Notes under the pieces: generated by a model | The model's database searches: none | Seen by the model: only the letters and a program-made list of their open reading frames with translations | Told to the model about the DNA's origin: nothing | DNA from: Amblyornis subalaris | Lineage: Eukaryota > Chordata > Aves > Passeriformes > Ptilonorhynchidae | Reading direction: 5' to 3' | Assembly (NCBI GenBank): GCA_018881555.1 | Contig: JACAXG010000007.1 | Span: 7,010,701 to 7,074,700, forward strand | DNA length: 64,000 nucleotides | Shown: one piece after another, positions 1 through 11,860 of the stretch | Layout: every line of letters begins with the position of its first letter | How positions within the stretch are numbered: the first letter of the stretch is position 1 | Made by a program: the position numbers and the translations under genes

Positions 1-3000
1 AGTGTCAAAGAGGAACTCCTGATAGACCGAGTGTATGGTAATGTGTGGAGTAAGCAGGAGGAAGCAGGAATGAGTAAGACNGAATGTATCTGATGGGTGC
101 AGCTCAAAGCTGAATTTCATCCACTGCCAGGGTAAGAAAAAATTCCCATGGTGGTAGTGTATCCTTAACTCCTGAAAGGACATGACTACATTAAAACTCC
201 TAGNTCTGGGAAATATTTTAAGCAGTATCTAAATTTTAAATAGGANCCCTGGGTCAGGGAGGGGTTGCAGTGTAGCTAAAATAAGTGATTCATTGAGTAC
301 TGCACACAAATTTCTGCTACTTGATCCCTTGCATTAAGTGTAGGTCAAATCACTCTGTCCTCTCCTACTTTTTAGGTTTTCAGTAAACGAAATAATAATT
401 ATGGCCCTAGCTTTGACATCTAACAGTGAATGTTATCATTAATTTGCTTCTAATATTTCAGTTGCTTTGTTCAGTGAAAGAGTTTGTGATTGACAAATAC
501 ACAGTCCTGTTACTAGCCTGCCTCTCCCTCACACGTAGCACACAACCAAAACAAGACTCGAAACATGAAGCAGAGAGAAACATGAAAAATTAAAAGGGGC
601 AAGGGAAACAAAAAGCAGAAGCAGGAGAAAATAGGCAGAAACAATCAGGCAAAACTCAAGGATTTGCCAGCTCTGCAGACAAATCAGACTTCTTTTATTC
701 CTCTCAGGCATTCACATAAACATCAACACTTCTCTCACTCCCCTTCGCTCTTCAGAGTGACACAAGTGGACTTTCGATAAAGCCACAGGTTCATGTGGCA
801 CATCCGTCTTTTACTTGTTAGTGAGGGCAAACACTTGTGCAAGAGTAAAGTTCTGCAGTTTGGCAAAAATCAAATATGCTGTCTTCAATAAAATATTTAG
901 TGTTGCCTTTCACCGTAAGGTTTACAAGTACCTGAAGGTGTGGTGAATGTTTTACAGCCTTGAGTGCACGTAAAGCTGTGCAAACCATAATCTAGGATTG
1001 TCTGGGAAGAGAAGGCTGGAAAAAGAAAAAAAAAAAGTACATTTATTGAGAGCTGAGCATATGCAGATAAGAATGGAAGAGAAGGGAATGGAAAACAGCT
1101 ATCTACACAAATATTCCCTTTTAGATTGGAATGGTAATATCCCGGAATTGCTAGAATTTCACAGCTGGCTGCAGCATGGTGAAATGTGTATATCTGAAAA
1201 GGTCATATTTCCCAGTTGTGCTATGGAAAAATATTCACGAATATCTGTTACTCTATAACAGGACTTTCAGCATTAGAAGAGTGTGCAACAGACGCATGCT
1301 CAGAAATGCCAGTGTGCACTCAGAAATGTTTTTCTGACGTTCCTAGAATTAGGAATAGCGTGTCAGGAGGCTGTGACTGCAAGTGACAATTGTGCAGTAG
1401 AAAATGCAGGTGCACCAGGTTTTGTGTGGTTTCAGCAGTGTGCAGAGTGGGAGTGCATTTCTGCTAACAAACCCGTTACAGCCTCCCTGGAGAACTGAAT
1501 CCTAAATATGTTTCTGTTTCTGCTCTTATCCTCCCACCCCTCTCTCTGAACAGTTACAGGATTCGATTTATTCATCCCCTCCCTTTGTCTCCCAATCCAC
1601 ATCCTTCCCAGGAAGCAATTACTGTTTGTTACTATATAATTTTTTGTCACATGGATTATTGTCCTAATTACAGTCCCTGCCTGGGAGAGTCGGGTATAGG
1701 AATAGGTTTGTTTGCTAGAGTTGTCCTCAGGTGATTGTTTCACTGCAATGTATTCATAAGGCTTTTGAAGCCGCTCCAAAGGGAGATGAAAACTCCCCAA
1801 ACCTGAGCCAAATGACATAATCTTCTTTCAGCGGGATGAAGAAGGCAGCTTAGTCTTAATTATTTATGACTGAATGTGTAGAATACCTCTCTGGTGATTA
1901 TACATGTCTCATTTCCACAGGCAACCCCGTGCGTGACAGGGGGTATCACGTGGGGCCTCATTTAGGGCTACATGGCCCTGTATTCACTGACACCGTGTTA
2001 CACAGCAAAGATTCCTATGAGAGTTAACTGGTCCATAATGCTGGGCAAATATATGGAAAAAGAGCGGTGGGAAGCCTGATGAACGTTCACACCTTTTGGC
2101 ATAATCCAGGCTGAGGTTTCCTGCAGATGGGGTGGTTCTACTCTCACTAGCACTTGCTTTCTCTTGTGCTGCTGCACTGGGACAGTATCCAGGACAGCCA
2201 ACCCCACTTCAAAGCGTGTTGCAGCCCCTGGAAAGCCTCCAGACCAAAACCACTGTGTCTTCCCTTTTGTTTTTTACATTTTTGCATGCTGGATGCCATT
2301 GAAAGGTGGCTGACCTGGTATCTTTTGCGGAAGTGGAAAGGGCCGTATGACAAAACTGTTACTTTTAATTGGTGAAACACGTACAAAAACACGACCCAGC
2401 ATGGAACCAGGGGGAAGGCAGGCTGGAAGTGCAAGTGCCNCTTTGTGATCCAGGTCTCCTGCCTGAGGCAGAGGTGCCACGAGTGACCGCGGAACAAGTG
2501 CAANGCGCGTGTCATGGCAGACCCAGACCGAGCAATAGTCCCTGCCCAGGATGCTTGTGGCAGCCCAGGGCATTGAGCTGACCTGATCTCCAAGTGAGCT
2601 CTTCATCCATTCGTTTTAAGTAACCAATTCAGCTGCAGCCCAGAAGACAATGCCATCCATCAGTTCAGGGGGGGAAAAAGGGGGATCATCCAGAGGTAAC
2701 NGAGAGCCCAAGAATTCAGTTATTGACCATCACTCCCAAGTATACAGTATTAAGAAGACACAAGGATGCTGAAAAGATGGGCTATGTAGCATATGCCAGT
2801 CTCTGCCCCTATTTTGCTTCCAGTCTCCAGGCTAGAGTTATTTATAGAGCTGGTTTGGGTTTCAGTAAAATGTGGTAAACNTTATCAGTGTACTTTCCAT
2901 CTACTCCCTGACTGGGAAATGCTTGAATTATTCCCAATGTTATAAAGTCTACAAACCTTCAATTTTATTGATCACTTTGATTTTGGCACCATGTACAGAC

Positions 3001-6000
3001 CAAAGAGCCTTACAGCAAACTGCAGAAACCCACTATACTCTGGATTTTGAATAACTTACTTACTTGGTCCTTCCAGAAGTTTGCCAGAAGGAAACTAAGG
3101 CATCTGAAATGTCTTTTTCACGGTCCTCTAGTAAATAGCATATTTTGGTAAAAAAATTAGGTTAAACTGACATAAAATGGACACTGGTTTTGAGACAGAG
3201 GAATTAAAACTAAAACAGGGTCTTATGCCTTCAGAAAGCTTCCTGGTATGCTGGAAGGGCTCTGTTATGTTGGTATAATACCCAGATGCTTCACAAATAC
3301 ATTGTGGAAAATAGCACCATGAATTATTACGTGTTTGAAGTTATTCGATGGAGATTTCTGTCAGGTTTTTTTAAGGCTATAAAACTCTGGGAGTTTTTTT
3401 CCTCCCTTTTTGGGAACTTCAGTAGAAGCTCCTATGCAAAACCAGCACAGCTGTAGGAGTTTTGAAGGAAGCTTGCTATCGTCTCGGCAGACAGGCTGCT
3501 GGCATGGATGAATTAGCACAGCTGCCGTCTACAATGTGATCTAATTCACATGGCCATCAAAAAAGAGCAGTTTCAGTTTGTAAGCATGTTACTTGAACAA
3601 GTGATTAGAAGATACAGTGATGTTTAAACAGTGAACAGTTTCCCAGACTCTGATTTTTTTTCTAGGCAATTCATTATTTTCATTATTGCTTTTGTATTCC
3701 TGCTCTGTGTTAACTTTCTTGATTCCACCTTAATGGTTTGTTTTTATCTAGGCTTCAACAACTCTGCTGGATGCTACTCTTCTGTTTAGAAATGGGATTC
3801 CATATTACATCAGCCCTGTGATCCTGCTGCTCTTGTGCTACTTGTGAGTAGAGACACAAACATGTTTTCAATCCAGCATTTTATTTACAAGGAAATTTGG
3901 CCAAATTCCTCTGCTGTGAACAGAAGAAAAAAAAACCCTCTAAACTGTTTGGGGGAAAAGAGAGAGAAAAAAGGCTCCATGCTACACTGTTGAATATTTT
4001 GCTCACAGTTTTGGGGGGAAAAAAAGAGCATGCAATCCCTGTGCCATGAAATCAAAGCAAGGGGAAAAAAAAGAAGCCACTCTGGTATCTTTGCTTTCCA
4101 GAAGTGAGAAATCTCCATCCTCACCCACAGGCAGCATGTTATACGCACAGATGGATGGTGGCATGGCCCAATAGCATGGTCCTTTGTAAAGCAAAAGCTC
4201 TGCCAAATCCCGGGCCAAAAATCCCCCACAGGGTCCCCAATGAGGCAAATTTCCAATGGCAAGCAGTAAGAACACAGGCAACAAAGACCTTGGCAGGGCT
4301 GGGTACTGGCTGCTCCTCGTGGCTCTTCCAGGACTGCTCAGTACAACGCCAGCAGGGGCAATTGATGCCGCCCAGATCTGTGCTGGCAGGCCAAACACTC
4401 ACCCATGCTGTCCAAACAGCAGTCTGCCTCCGGGTCGTGGAATAGCAGTGATGGTGACACTCAATGGCAGCGATGTTTAGCCCTGCTTTTCATCCCAGCT
4501 GTGAGAAATGAGGGACCGAGGTGAGGACTGCTGCTGCTGCCCACAGCTCTGGCTGCTGCAGGGGTCAGACAGGGGCATTTTTANGGGGTGGCTGAGGAGG
4601 GTTCATTTGCAGTGCTGTTCAGCACGACAGTCCAAATCTAGGTGTTCCCTTCCAGTAGCCACGGAGGATTGATGGCTGGGGATAGCAAAACAGAACCAAC
4701 CTAAGAGAGAAGATAACTGCAGTAGCAGGTCTCAGAGTCATTCAGCTTATCCACATCCACTGTGGCCACTTTGCGTGTCCCCCAGTTTGTATAACAGCTC
4801 AGCAAGCAGGCAAATCAGAATTTAGCCAAGCACTTTTGCTTTATCCTATTACCTGGTGTGAAACCTCTTGGGTTAGTAATGCAGCAGAAACAATGCCAGT
4901 GTCAACAAACCAGGGAAGAGCTGGAATGACACTTGCTCTAGAACTGTGTTTATAATAAACTCCTGGAAACAAGAACCAATTCCCCCACTCTGACTTACAA
5001 ACGCAACACCAGAAGCTCACAGACCAAATCCTGTTCTGCTGGGGAAGTGTTTAAACACAGGGTCTTGTCCGTAGTGGTGGACTACGTGTGTCGTGCAAGT
5101 CTGGAAATTTAAGATATTCCCAGGCAGTGTAAGCAAGATGAGCCATGCTCCCACTTGGTGCAGTGTTGGATTTTGCCTCTTCTCCTAGAAATTTGTTCTA
5201 CCCTTCCCTGTGCAGCCTCTTCCACAAAAGTGCGGTTTTGGCCTGCGAGTGACATTTGGGACAGCAAAACTGGCCTGGACACTCATCAGAGAAGGTCAGA
5301 CAGGCCCCATCTGGGCTGGTGTGCCCCTCTTTGCGGCATTTGTGGGTGGCAGCCAGAGCTGCTGGTGACCGAGACTTTGGGGAGAAAGGGGGTGAAAGAG
5401 GCCATAGATCTGTGACCCATACTCCGGCAGATGGGGCAGGGGTGGATCAGGGTCCCCTCCAGGGTCTCCGGGGTGCTGCAGAGATGCCCCCTCCACCTGG
5501 CCCTGCCGCCCCCAGAGACCCTCGGGGCTGGGGCTGTCCTGTGCTTCCATGCAGCGGCTGTGGGATTGATTCTGTCCTCAGTCAAGGGGGTAGTCCATAG
5601 TGAAACAACACAGCATTGCAGCTTTTCCTCTCCAGACTGTGTGCTGGAGAGAAAATCATCAGAGAGAGGGTGTATAATTTGATGGGAAAATTTTTGGCAG
5701 GAGTCTGTAACATTAATGTATTTGTTCATGTTGCTGTTGCTGCTAAAATGTAGCTCCCCAAAGTATCTCAGCTGACATAACAATCTTTGTGTAATTGTGA
5801 GGCATTGCTCTCGCGTTTCTCTCATGTCTTCATTCTCTGCTGCTTAACCTCTTCACCCTCGCCCTCATCCTCGCCTTCTTCAGGCTTGTCTCCTGCTGCG
5901 TTGCTGCTAGAAATCACTCTGCTCTCACTCTGTCAGCTACTTACTTATTTCCAAATCACTTCCTTTATTTTACTTCTCAGATTCCTCCACTTGTGCAGCG

Positions 6001-7164
6001 ATATATCTGTCTGCGTGTGCTCTCCTACATTTTCCCTCCCGCTGATTCTTTGACAATATTTCCGTCCGAGGCTTGGGGATTATTTTGTGACACATTCTGT
6101 CTTATCTGCTAGAATAGATTTTGCAAGGTCCTTTTCAGTTGTAAAGACATCGTCTTTGCAGCCCTTCTCCTCTGCAGGCTTCATAAGGCTTTCAAAGGTC
6201 TGTACTCAATTTGAAGAAAACTTTGTATAAGCCTTCTCTATGAAACTGATTAATATAAAATTGTTTCATACATTCTGTTAAGGAGCTGCTTAGGTACTTA
6301 ATTCCTGCTGACCTGCAGCCCAGCACAGAGGCTGCTCCCAAATCCCATTTGATTGGTGGAAGTTTCTGCATTGCTACTCTTGTGCCTGCTCTAACACTGA
6401 CAGCATGGGTGGGGGGACACCGGCAGCACCGGGAGAGATGGAGCCAACNGTGAGATGCTGGCTGGTGCCTCATTTCTTCATTCCTACCTTGAGGAGAAGG
6501 CTCAGAAGGAGATTTGAGTTCTCTGCCACTCAAAGATACAGCAGGACACGAGTGTAGCAGCAGAAAATCGCAGATATATGTGCACTGAATTGATGTTTAA
6601 ACACTAGAACCAGTTCTCTGCTCTCTTTTCTGAGTGGTGCCTGGATGAGCAGTGCTTTGCTACACATGGAGCTCCAGGCGAAGTCTGGTTGTGTTAAATG
6701 ATAGGAAACCTTCAGTGAGCAGCAATCTCTGCCCCCAGAAACCGGGCTGTGGGTCTGTGCCTGTGTATGGACACCTTTGAGGAGGCACAACCTTAGGTGG
6801 AGAGGGCTCTTCCCAACCATTGCGAGGGTACAAGGGTATGGCTTTGAATGTGTGAAAGTACAGGGTTGGCTAGACATAGATTCGTGCAAGTTTGTGCAGT
6901 CTGGGGCCTGAAACACCGCTGACCCCTGANAGCAGAGCTTCCAGTCTGTGGGAGATGCACACAGGCAACCTTCTGGGCCAGGAGATGCTGCCTCTCTCCT
7001 CACCCCTGTTCTCTGGCGTTTGGGGCAGCAGAGACTGGCCGGGGAGGGGAAAGAAGCTGAGAAATGAAACAAGGCACGAAGGCTGCACGAGAGTCTTTTA
7101 TCAGGTACATCTTCGTTTTTCAAGTGCCTATCATATCACGCAAACTGCTCTTGAAGAGCCCTCC
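1..7164. other. Intergenic desert, nothing recognised
   Basis: Far 3' flank of NKX6-1 (50 kb or more beyond the stop codon). Scattered n bases, a GC-richer patch at 5290-5560, and frames up to 197 codons (6530-7123, minus) with no known domain, splice context or promoter. Confidence 0.5.
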
Positions 7165-7586
7165 ATTTACCCTCTCCNCTAATTAAATGTGCACTTCATT
7201 AATGTAAATTGGGGGTTTAATGCTCTTGTTGAAATTCTGAAGAAAGTGCTATGGCCTTGCGAAATGCTTAAGCATCATTGCAAATTAGATTAGGGACCAA
7301 GAAAGGCAGTAAAATTAGAATGATAATGGTTGATGTGGCTTCCTGACAGGCGTGACTATTCAGGGATCAATGGGATGGAGAACAGTTTCCCCCAGCCTAA
7401 AGCGAAAGGCAGGGACAGACGTCAGCCTACAGATGTGGCTTTTGGAAGCTCTTTCAATTAGTTTAATTTGGTAAATGGTGGGGATTTAGAGGCTCTTAGC
7501 CAGTCATACAAGACAAGAATACATTGAAATGTTTTTTCGCTTTTTAACATAAAATAGGATTGGCCACATTTGCATTTCTTAACGCC
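7165..7586. promoter_or_regulatory. AT-rich candidate conserved element
   Basis: CpG-poor with CTAATTAAATGTGC, TCATTAATGTAAATTGG, TTTCAATTAGTTTAATTTGG and an octamer ATTTGCAT (7568-7575). Non-coding. Confidence 0.35.
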
Positions 7587-7637
7587 GGGGTGGGGAGCTG
7601 GAGGGGGAGGAGGGGGTTGGGAGGGGGTGGTGGTGGG
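7587..7637 (+). other. G-quadruplex-prone G-rich run
   Basis: Six or more runs of three to five G separated by short loops over 50 bp, directly beside an AT-rich candidate element. Confidence 0.7.
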
Positions 7638-8300
7638 TGTTTAACCAACTTGGGGCTTTAAAATGGAAATGCTGGCGCTGGAGCTCGTTTGGGAGCTCTC
7701 CCGGCCGCAGCCCCGGGCGGGGGTCTCTCCCGAGGTGCAGGGCAGGGGGTGCTGCGGACCTCCGCGGAGGATCCCTCGGCACAGCTTGGGAAGTGCTGGA
7801 GATGGGCTGGGGGGACAAAACAAGTCCTTAAACATGGCGGTGGTGTGATGGGGGCCTGCTCCCGGCCCCGCTGAAGGCAGCCGAGTGCCCCCCGTCTCTC
7901 TCTCGGAGCTCCANATCAGCCCTGCGCTGCCCTTCTCGTACTCCTTTAATCGCGCTCTTTACCTCTGCGGGGTCGGGAAGGAAAAGGCAGCTGGAATCTG
8001 CAAACAGCGCTCCTTTTTGTGTCTCCGCCGGAGCCAGGAGTTGGAGCTTGTTTTTTAATCCCCTCACTGGATAGGCAATTGTAGTTAATGAGGTGGAAAA
8101 CAAGTTCGACAGACAAGTGGCGCTGAGACTTGGCTGGGTTTGCGCGAGGAGGAGGTAAGAGGAGGGTGCTCCCGACCGAGGATTTCTTTACTATAAATGT
8201 GCAAATAAAAAGAGAAACCCAAAAACCAGGAACATCAGCTTTTATGGAAAGCTAACGCCTCAGAAACAAATCAAATGGTGCAAAGCTGTGCAGTGGTGCG
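7638..8300. other. GC-richer patch then AT-rich patch
   Basis: 7660-7990 has more CpG than the rest of the desert, and several frames of 60-90 codons are open on both strands. 8185-8290 is AT-rich. Could be a small CpG island next to a regulatory element; no gene recognised. Confidence 0.35.
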
Positions 8301-11300
8301 TAGGGTGACTCCGAGTGCTGCCTGCACGGAGCAGCCCCATTTAAGGGAGGTCCTCCCCAACCCGCAAAGCTGAGCTTTCGCTGTGAGCCTGCCCGGCTAA
8401 CTGGGCTCCAATAATATTCCCTGATCCTCTCTTGACAGAAAATAATTCACATGCCTTGAGGGTTTGCCAGAGGGAGAGACTCTGCTCGCTAGGAAAGAGC
8501 TGTTTGGGATCCATAGGGTTTGGCTTGGGCAGTTCCTGGGTAGGGCTAGCCTTGCACGGAGCAGCAGGAGGAGGAGCAGAGCAGCACCCTAAATGGCGTG
8601 GCTTCCATTGTGACTTTAAGTACTCCTTAGCCGCANGAAAGCATCCCTGTTGAACCTCAGCAGTTCCAAAGTTAGATTTTGGATGTTGATGGAATCGTAC
8701 CCATCCGTTTTTGGACAGCATTGTAGTAATGCAATACTAGCTGCCAGGAGCTCTAGATGTCAAACACCAAGTGCCAGGTTAAAGCACAACACGTTTGGTA
8801 ACTCCTTCTCTACCCTGACTCCAGGCAGTGTCATGTGTAACTTTGCTCAGTGCTGGGCAGCTTCCCTGGAGTAGCTGTTAAATGACTGCGTTTTTCTCGC
8901 TGTGCATTCCAAAAGCAATCCCAGCCGTCTGTCCCGGAGCGGGGGTGAGGCCTGGGACTTGAGCAACTGATTCCACAGGGCTCGGGATCGAGATGCCCTA
9001 TGAGCAGCAGACGAGAAGCTCCTGCAGAGCTTGGCAGGCCAGTGCCTTGCACAAGCTATTGCTACTGGTCTTTCAATTTCATTAGCACTAAATTCACCTT
9101 TACAAAAATTAAATTTTTAAAAACTGCTTGACTTGGCAAGGGCACCAGCTGAAAGATCAAGTTACTGTTTGTAAATGCCAGACATGAATTAATTTAGCAG
9201 TGCACTCGTCCTGACTTTATGAAAACAGATCCCGAATATTGACTTTTTCTTTCTTCAGTGAAGCCTCTTTTCCTTTGATGGGTGAGGCCTCTGTCTGGTA
9301 CAGTGGGCTGGTGTTGAGTCACTCTGAAGCTTTTTCAGTATGCTGCTCATTTGGAAANGTGGACATGAAGTTGCTAGGTCTCTGCTGCCGCCTGGAGAGT
9401 TAGGTGAGAGAATTTAATGCTGCTTTTGGGAGCTGAGTGCTTCCAGTACACTTAGAGGAAACCTGCAAAAGTGAGAGCTGTGTCATCTTTCAAACAGAGA
9501 GAGCGTAGCATCATCCACTTTGAAAGAAAACTAGTAATCAGGTCTGGCTGCCAGTTAGCCCAAAACTTTTTGCTGTTGAAGGGGAGACTGGTAGTTGTGC
9601 CTTGTTAACCTTAAAAGGGAAAAAAAAGTGTTTTAAAAAAGGTGTGTCATCTTTAAAACAACACAGCAGGCAGATGGGCTCCTTGCAAGTCAGAGGAAGT
9701 ATCTGAAGGTGCTTTTTCTGTATGCCTGCTCTCCTCCTGAAAGCTGCAGCTACAGNGCCAGAAAGGAGACCAGCGAGCACAAAATAGGCAAAAGAGAAAC
9801 CACCAGGCAGAGCAGATGGAAAAAAATAGCAGGGAAGGGGCTAGTTAACCTCAGGTCTTCTTTAGGGAACCANTAAGTAATTTGCTCCTGTAGGTCTCCC
9901 TGCACCCCTGCGGACAGCCCGCTGGGAAGCAGAGGTTTTCCCTGCTCTACGGGCATGATTAGGTGTGGCCCTGTGGATCACTCTCACTTATTCAGCTGTT
10001 AAAGCAGCTTAAACCCTTATAAGAACATTAACATTTGGGTGCCAATACCAGCTTGACCTTTATTCATAAAGTGCAAAGAGTTGGAAGTACAACAGATTGG
10101 TTGCCAGCGATTGCCTTTTATGTGCAGTTTAGAGGCTTTGATTTCTCTCCCCTTTCTTCCTTTAATCTGACATCGCTGCCTTGAATATGTTTGTGCTCTA
10201 AGTAAACAGGGCCAGTGCAGGCCTCCCTTTTTGAAGAACTGTGTGTCTGTGTGAGAGTGAGGTGGGGGGTGAGGTGACCTTAAAAAAAAAAAAGTTTGCC
10301 TTTGGAATTAGAGNGCTTAAGAATAGATGGAGAGCACCAGGGTTGAATGGAGCTGTTCACAGATCTCCCAGTTGAGCTCCACATCAGTCCTCAGGAGCCC
10401 NAGCTATTTATTCCAAATAACTGTGTACATGGGGAATGAGAATGTAAGGATTTATATTAACTGTCCCAGACTTTTGACTTCATGACATACACAAGACAGA
10501 AGCTCAGAGAGGAGCACAACAAAGGTGAAGTGTCTGAAGTAGTCACACCATCTTGTCCAACAGCCATCTGGGAGCTCCTTGCGTTCTTGAGTTACTGCTG
10601 AGGTAGAGAAGATGCCCAAGACTGAGTATGGTTTTCTTATTTCTGGTGAAATAGTTATGCTGGGTTTCTGTGGTTTTGTGTTCTTTGCCCATTCTGCATA
10701 GTGATAGAGTCAAATCACGGCTGACCATTTTCCAGAAGCATGGAGGAGAATCCAAGAGGAGGAGAATAGAGGGAGATTGAGNCTAATGTCTCAGCACAAC
10801 CAACCAACAGCATTATTGGCTGACAGCATCAAAGCCATCATACAACTGGGACACCCTGGCCCTAATTTCTCAAAGGTAGCAGCTTCCTGGTAGCTTTGGT
10901 AAAGGTAGACCTACGAGTTTAGTGTTGTTTGAGCACTTGGCTCTGTATTTGACACTCCTTTTAAGCTTTTAATACTGGTGAAAACAGCTTTTTGATATTT
11001 TTGTTTATAGGCTACTTGTCTTCCATAGATCCCGTAGCCTTTTGCCACAATCTGCTTNGTCAGGACAGCAGTTTTCCAACCACGTGGTTTATGCATAAGT
11101 ATAGCCTAGAGAACTGCATTAGAAAAAAAAACCAAAACCATGTTGTCTTTTAGAGGTCATCCAGCTACGTCTGCAGTGAGCCTCATGGCTTGTCTTCCTT
11201 TGATGGAAATGTCTTTTAAATTCATGTGGTTCTTCCATCAAGAGCTGGAGACTTTGGCTTTCTGCTTACACTGATGCTGCAGGGAAGCAATCTTTCCTAT

Positions 11301-11635
11301 TCTACTTCCCCCAGCAGTGGNGTTAGTCTTGACTTTTCCAGGTGTTTGTGTGTCTTGGTCACTGTGTAACTGTCAGCAGACTTTATTCTGCCCTTGTCCT
11401 GCAAGTCAGCCAGGGCAAGCTTCCTGCCTTCTGCAGGATTTCAAACCACTGCCCAAAGCATTCATTTCAATAAAAGTGGGGGTTTTTGTGCTGACAAAAT
11501 GTATCTTTATAGCAGAGGGAAGGCCTGAATGAACATTTCAAGTCTTACCTGTCACAAGCCATTAGCTGAATTGCTTAAAGAAATCCCCTGACAAGTGTAA
11601 TTGCTGGTTTTGTGTTACAGAGCTTCATGATATTG
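8301..11635. other. Intergenic desert, nothing recognised
   Basis: Unique sequence without recognisable gene or repeat. Confidence 0.5.
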
Positions 11636-11860
11636 CCCACAAGAAGAAATTCTTTTACAAAAGCCCCTTCTGTTTAATAAAGTAATTTGTTCCAGTTACA
11701 GTGATAATAAAATTGCTGAAATGAAACAGGATTGTTCAATGAGGACCTGAATCCAATTTGCTGTACTAGTACGATTACACTTTTATCTCTGTGTTTACTC
11801 ATTTGTAGAATTGCTACCAGACTTTTTATATGCAATTAATGGGATTAATCGTTCCCAGTA
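11636..11860. promoter_or_regulatory. AT-rich candidate conserved element
   Basis: CpG-poor with CAGTGATAATAAAATTGC and GCAATTAATGGGATTAATCG, the latter pairing an AATTAAT site with a GGATTA-type (Otx/Pitx) site. Confidence 0.35.

Noticed and set aside
3753..3848. Exon-like stretch: acceptor-like TTTTTATCTAG then an open frame with a GTGAG after it
   Set aside because: Only about 31 codons, hydrophobic without family resemblance, and it ends in TGA overlapping the supposed donor. No partner exons nearby. Chance.
4340..4360. CTCF-like CCAGCAGGGGCA
   Set aside because: Lacks one core G of the consensus and has no supporting context.
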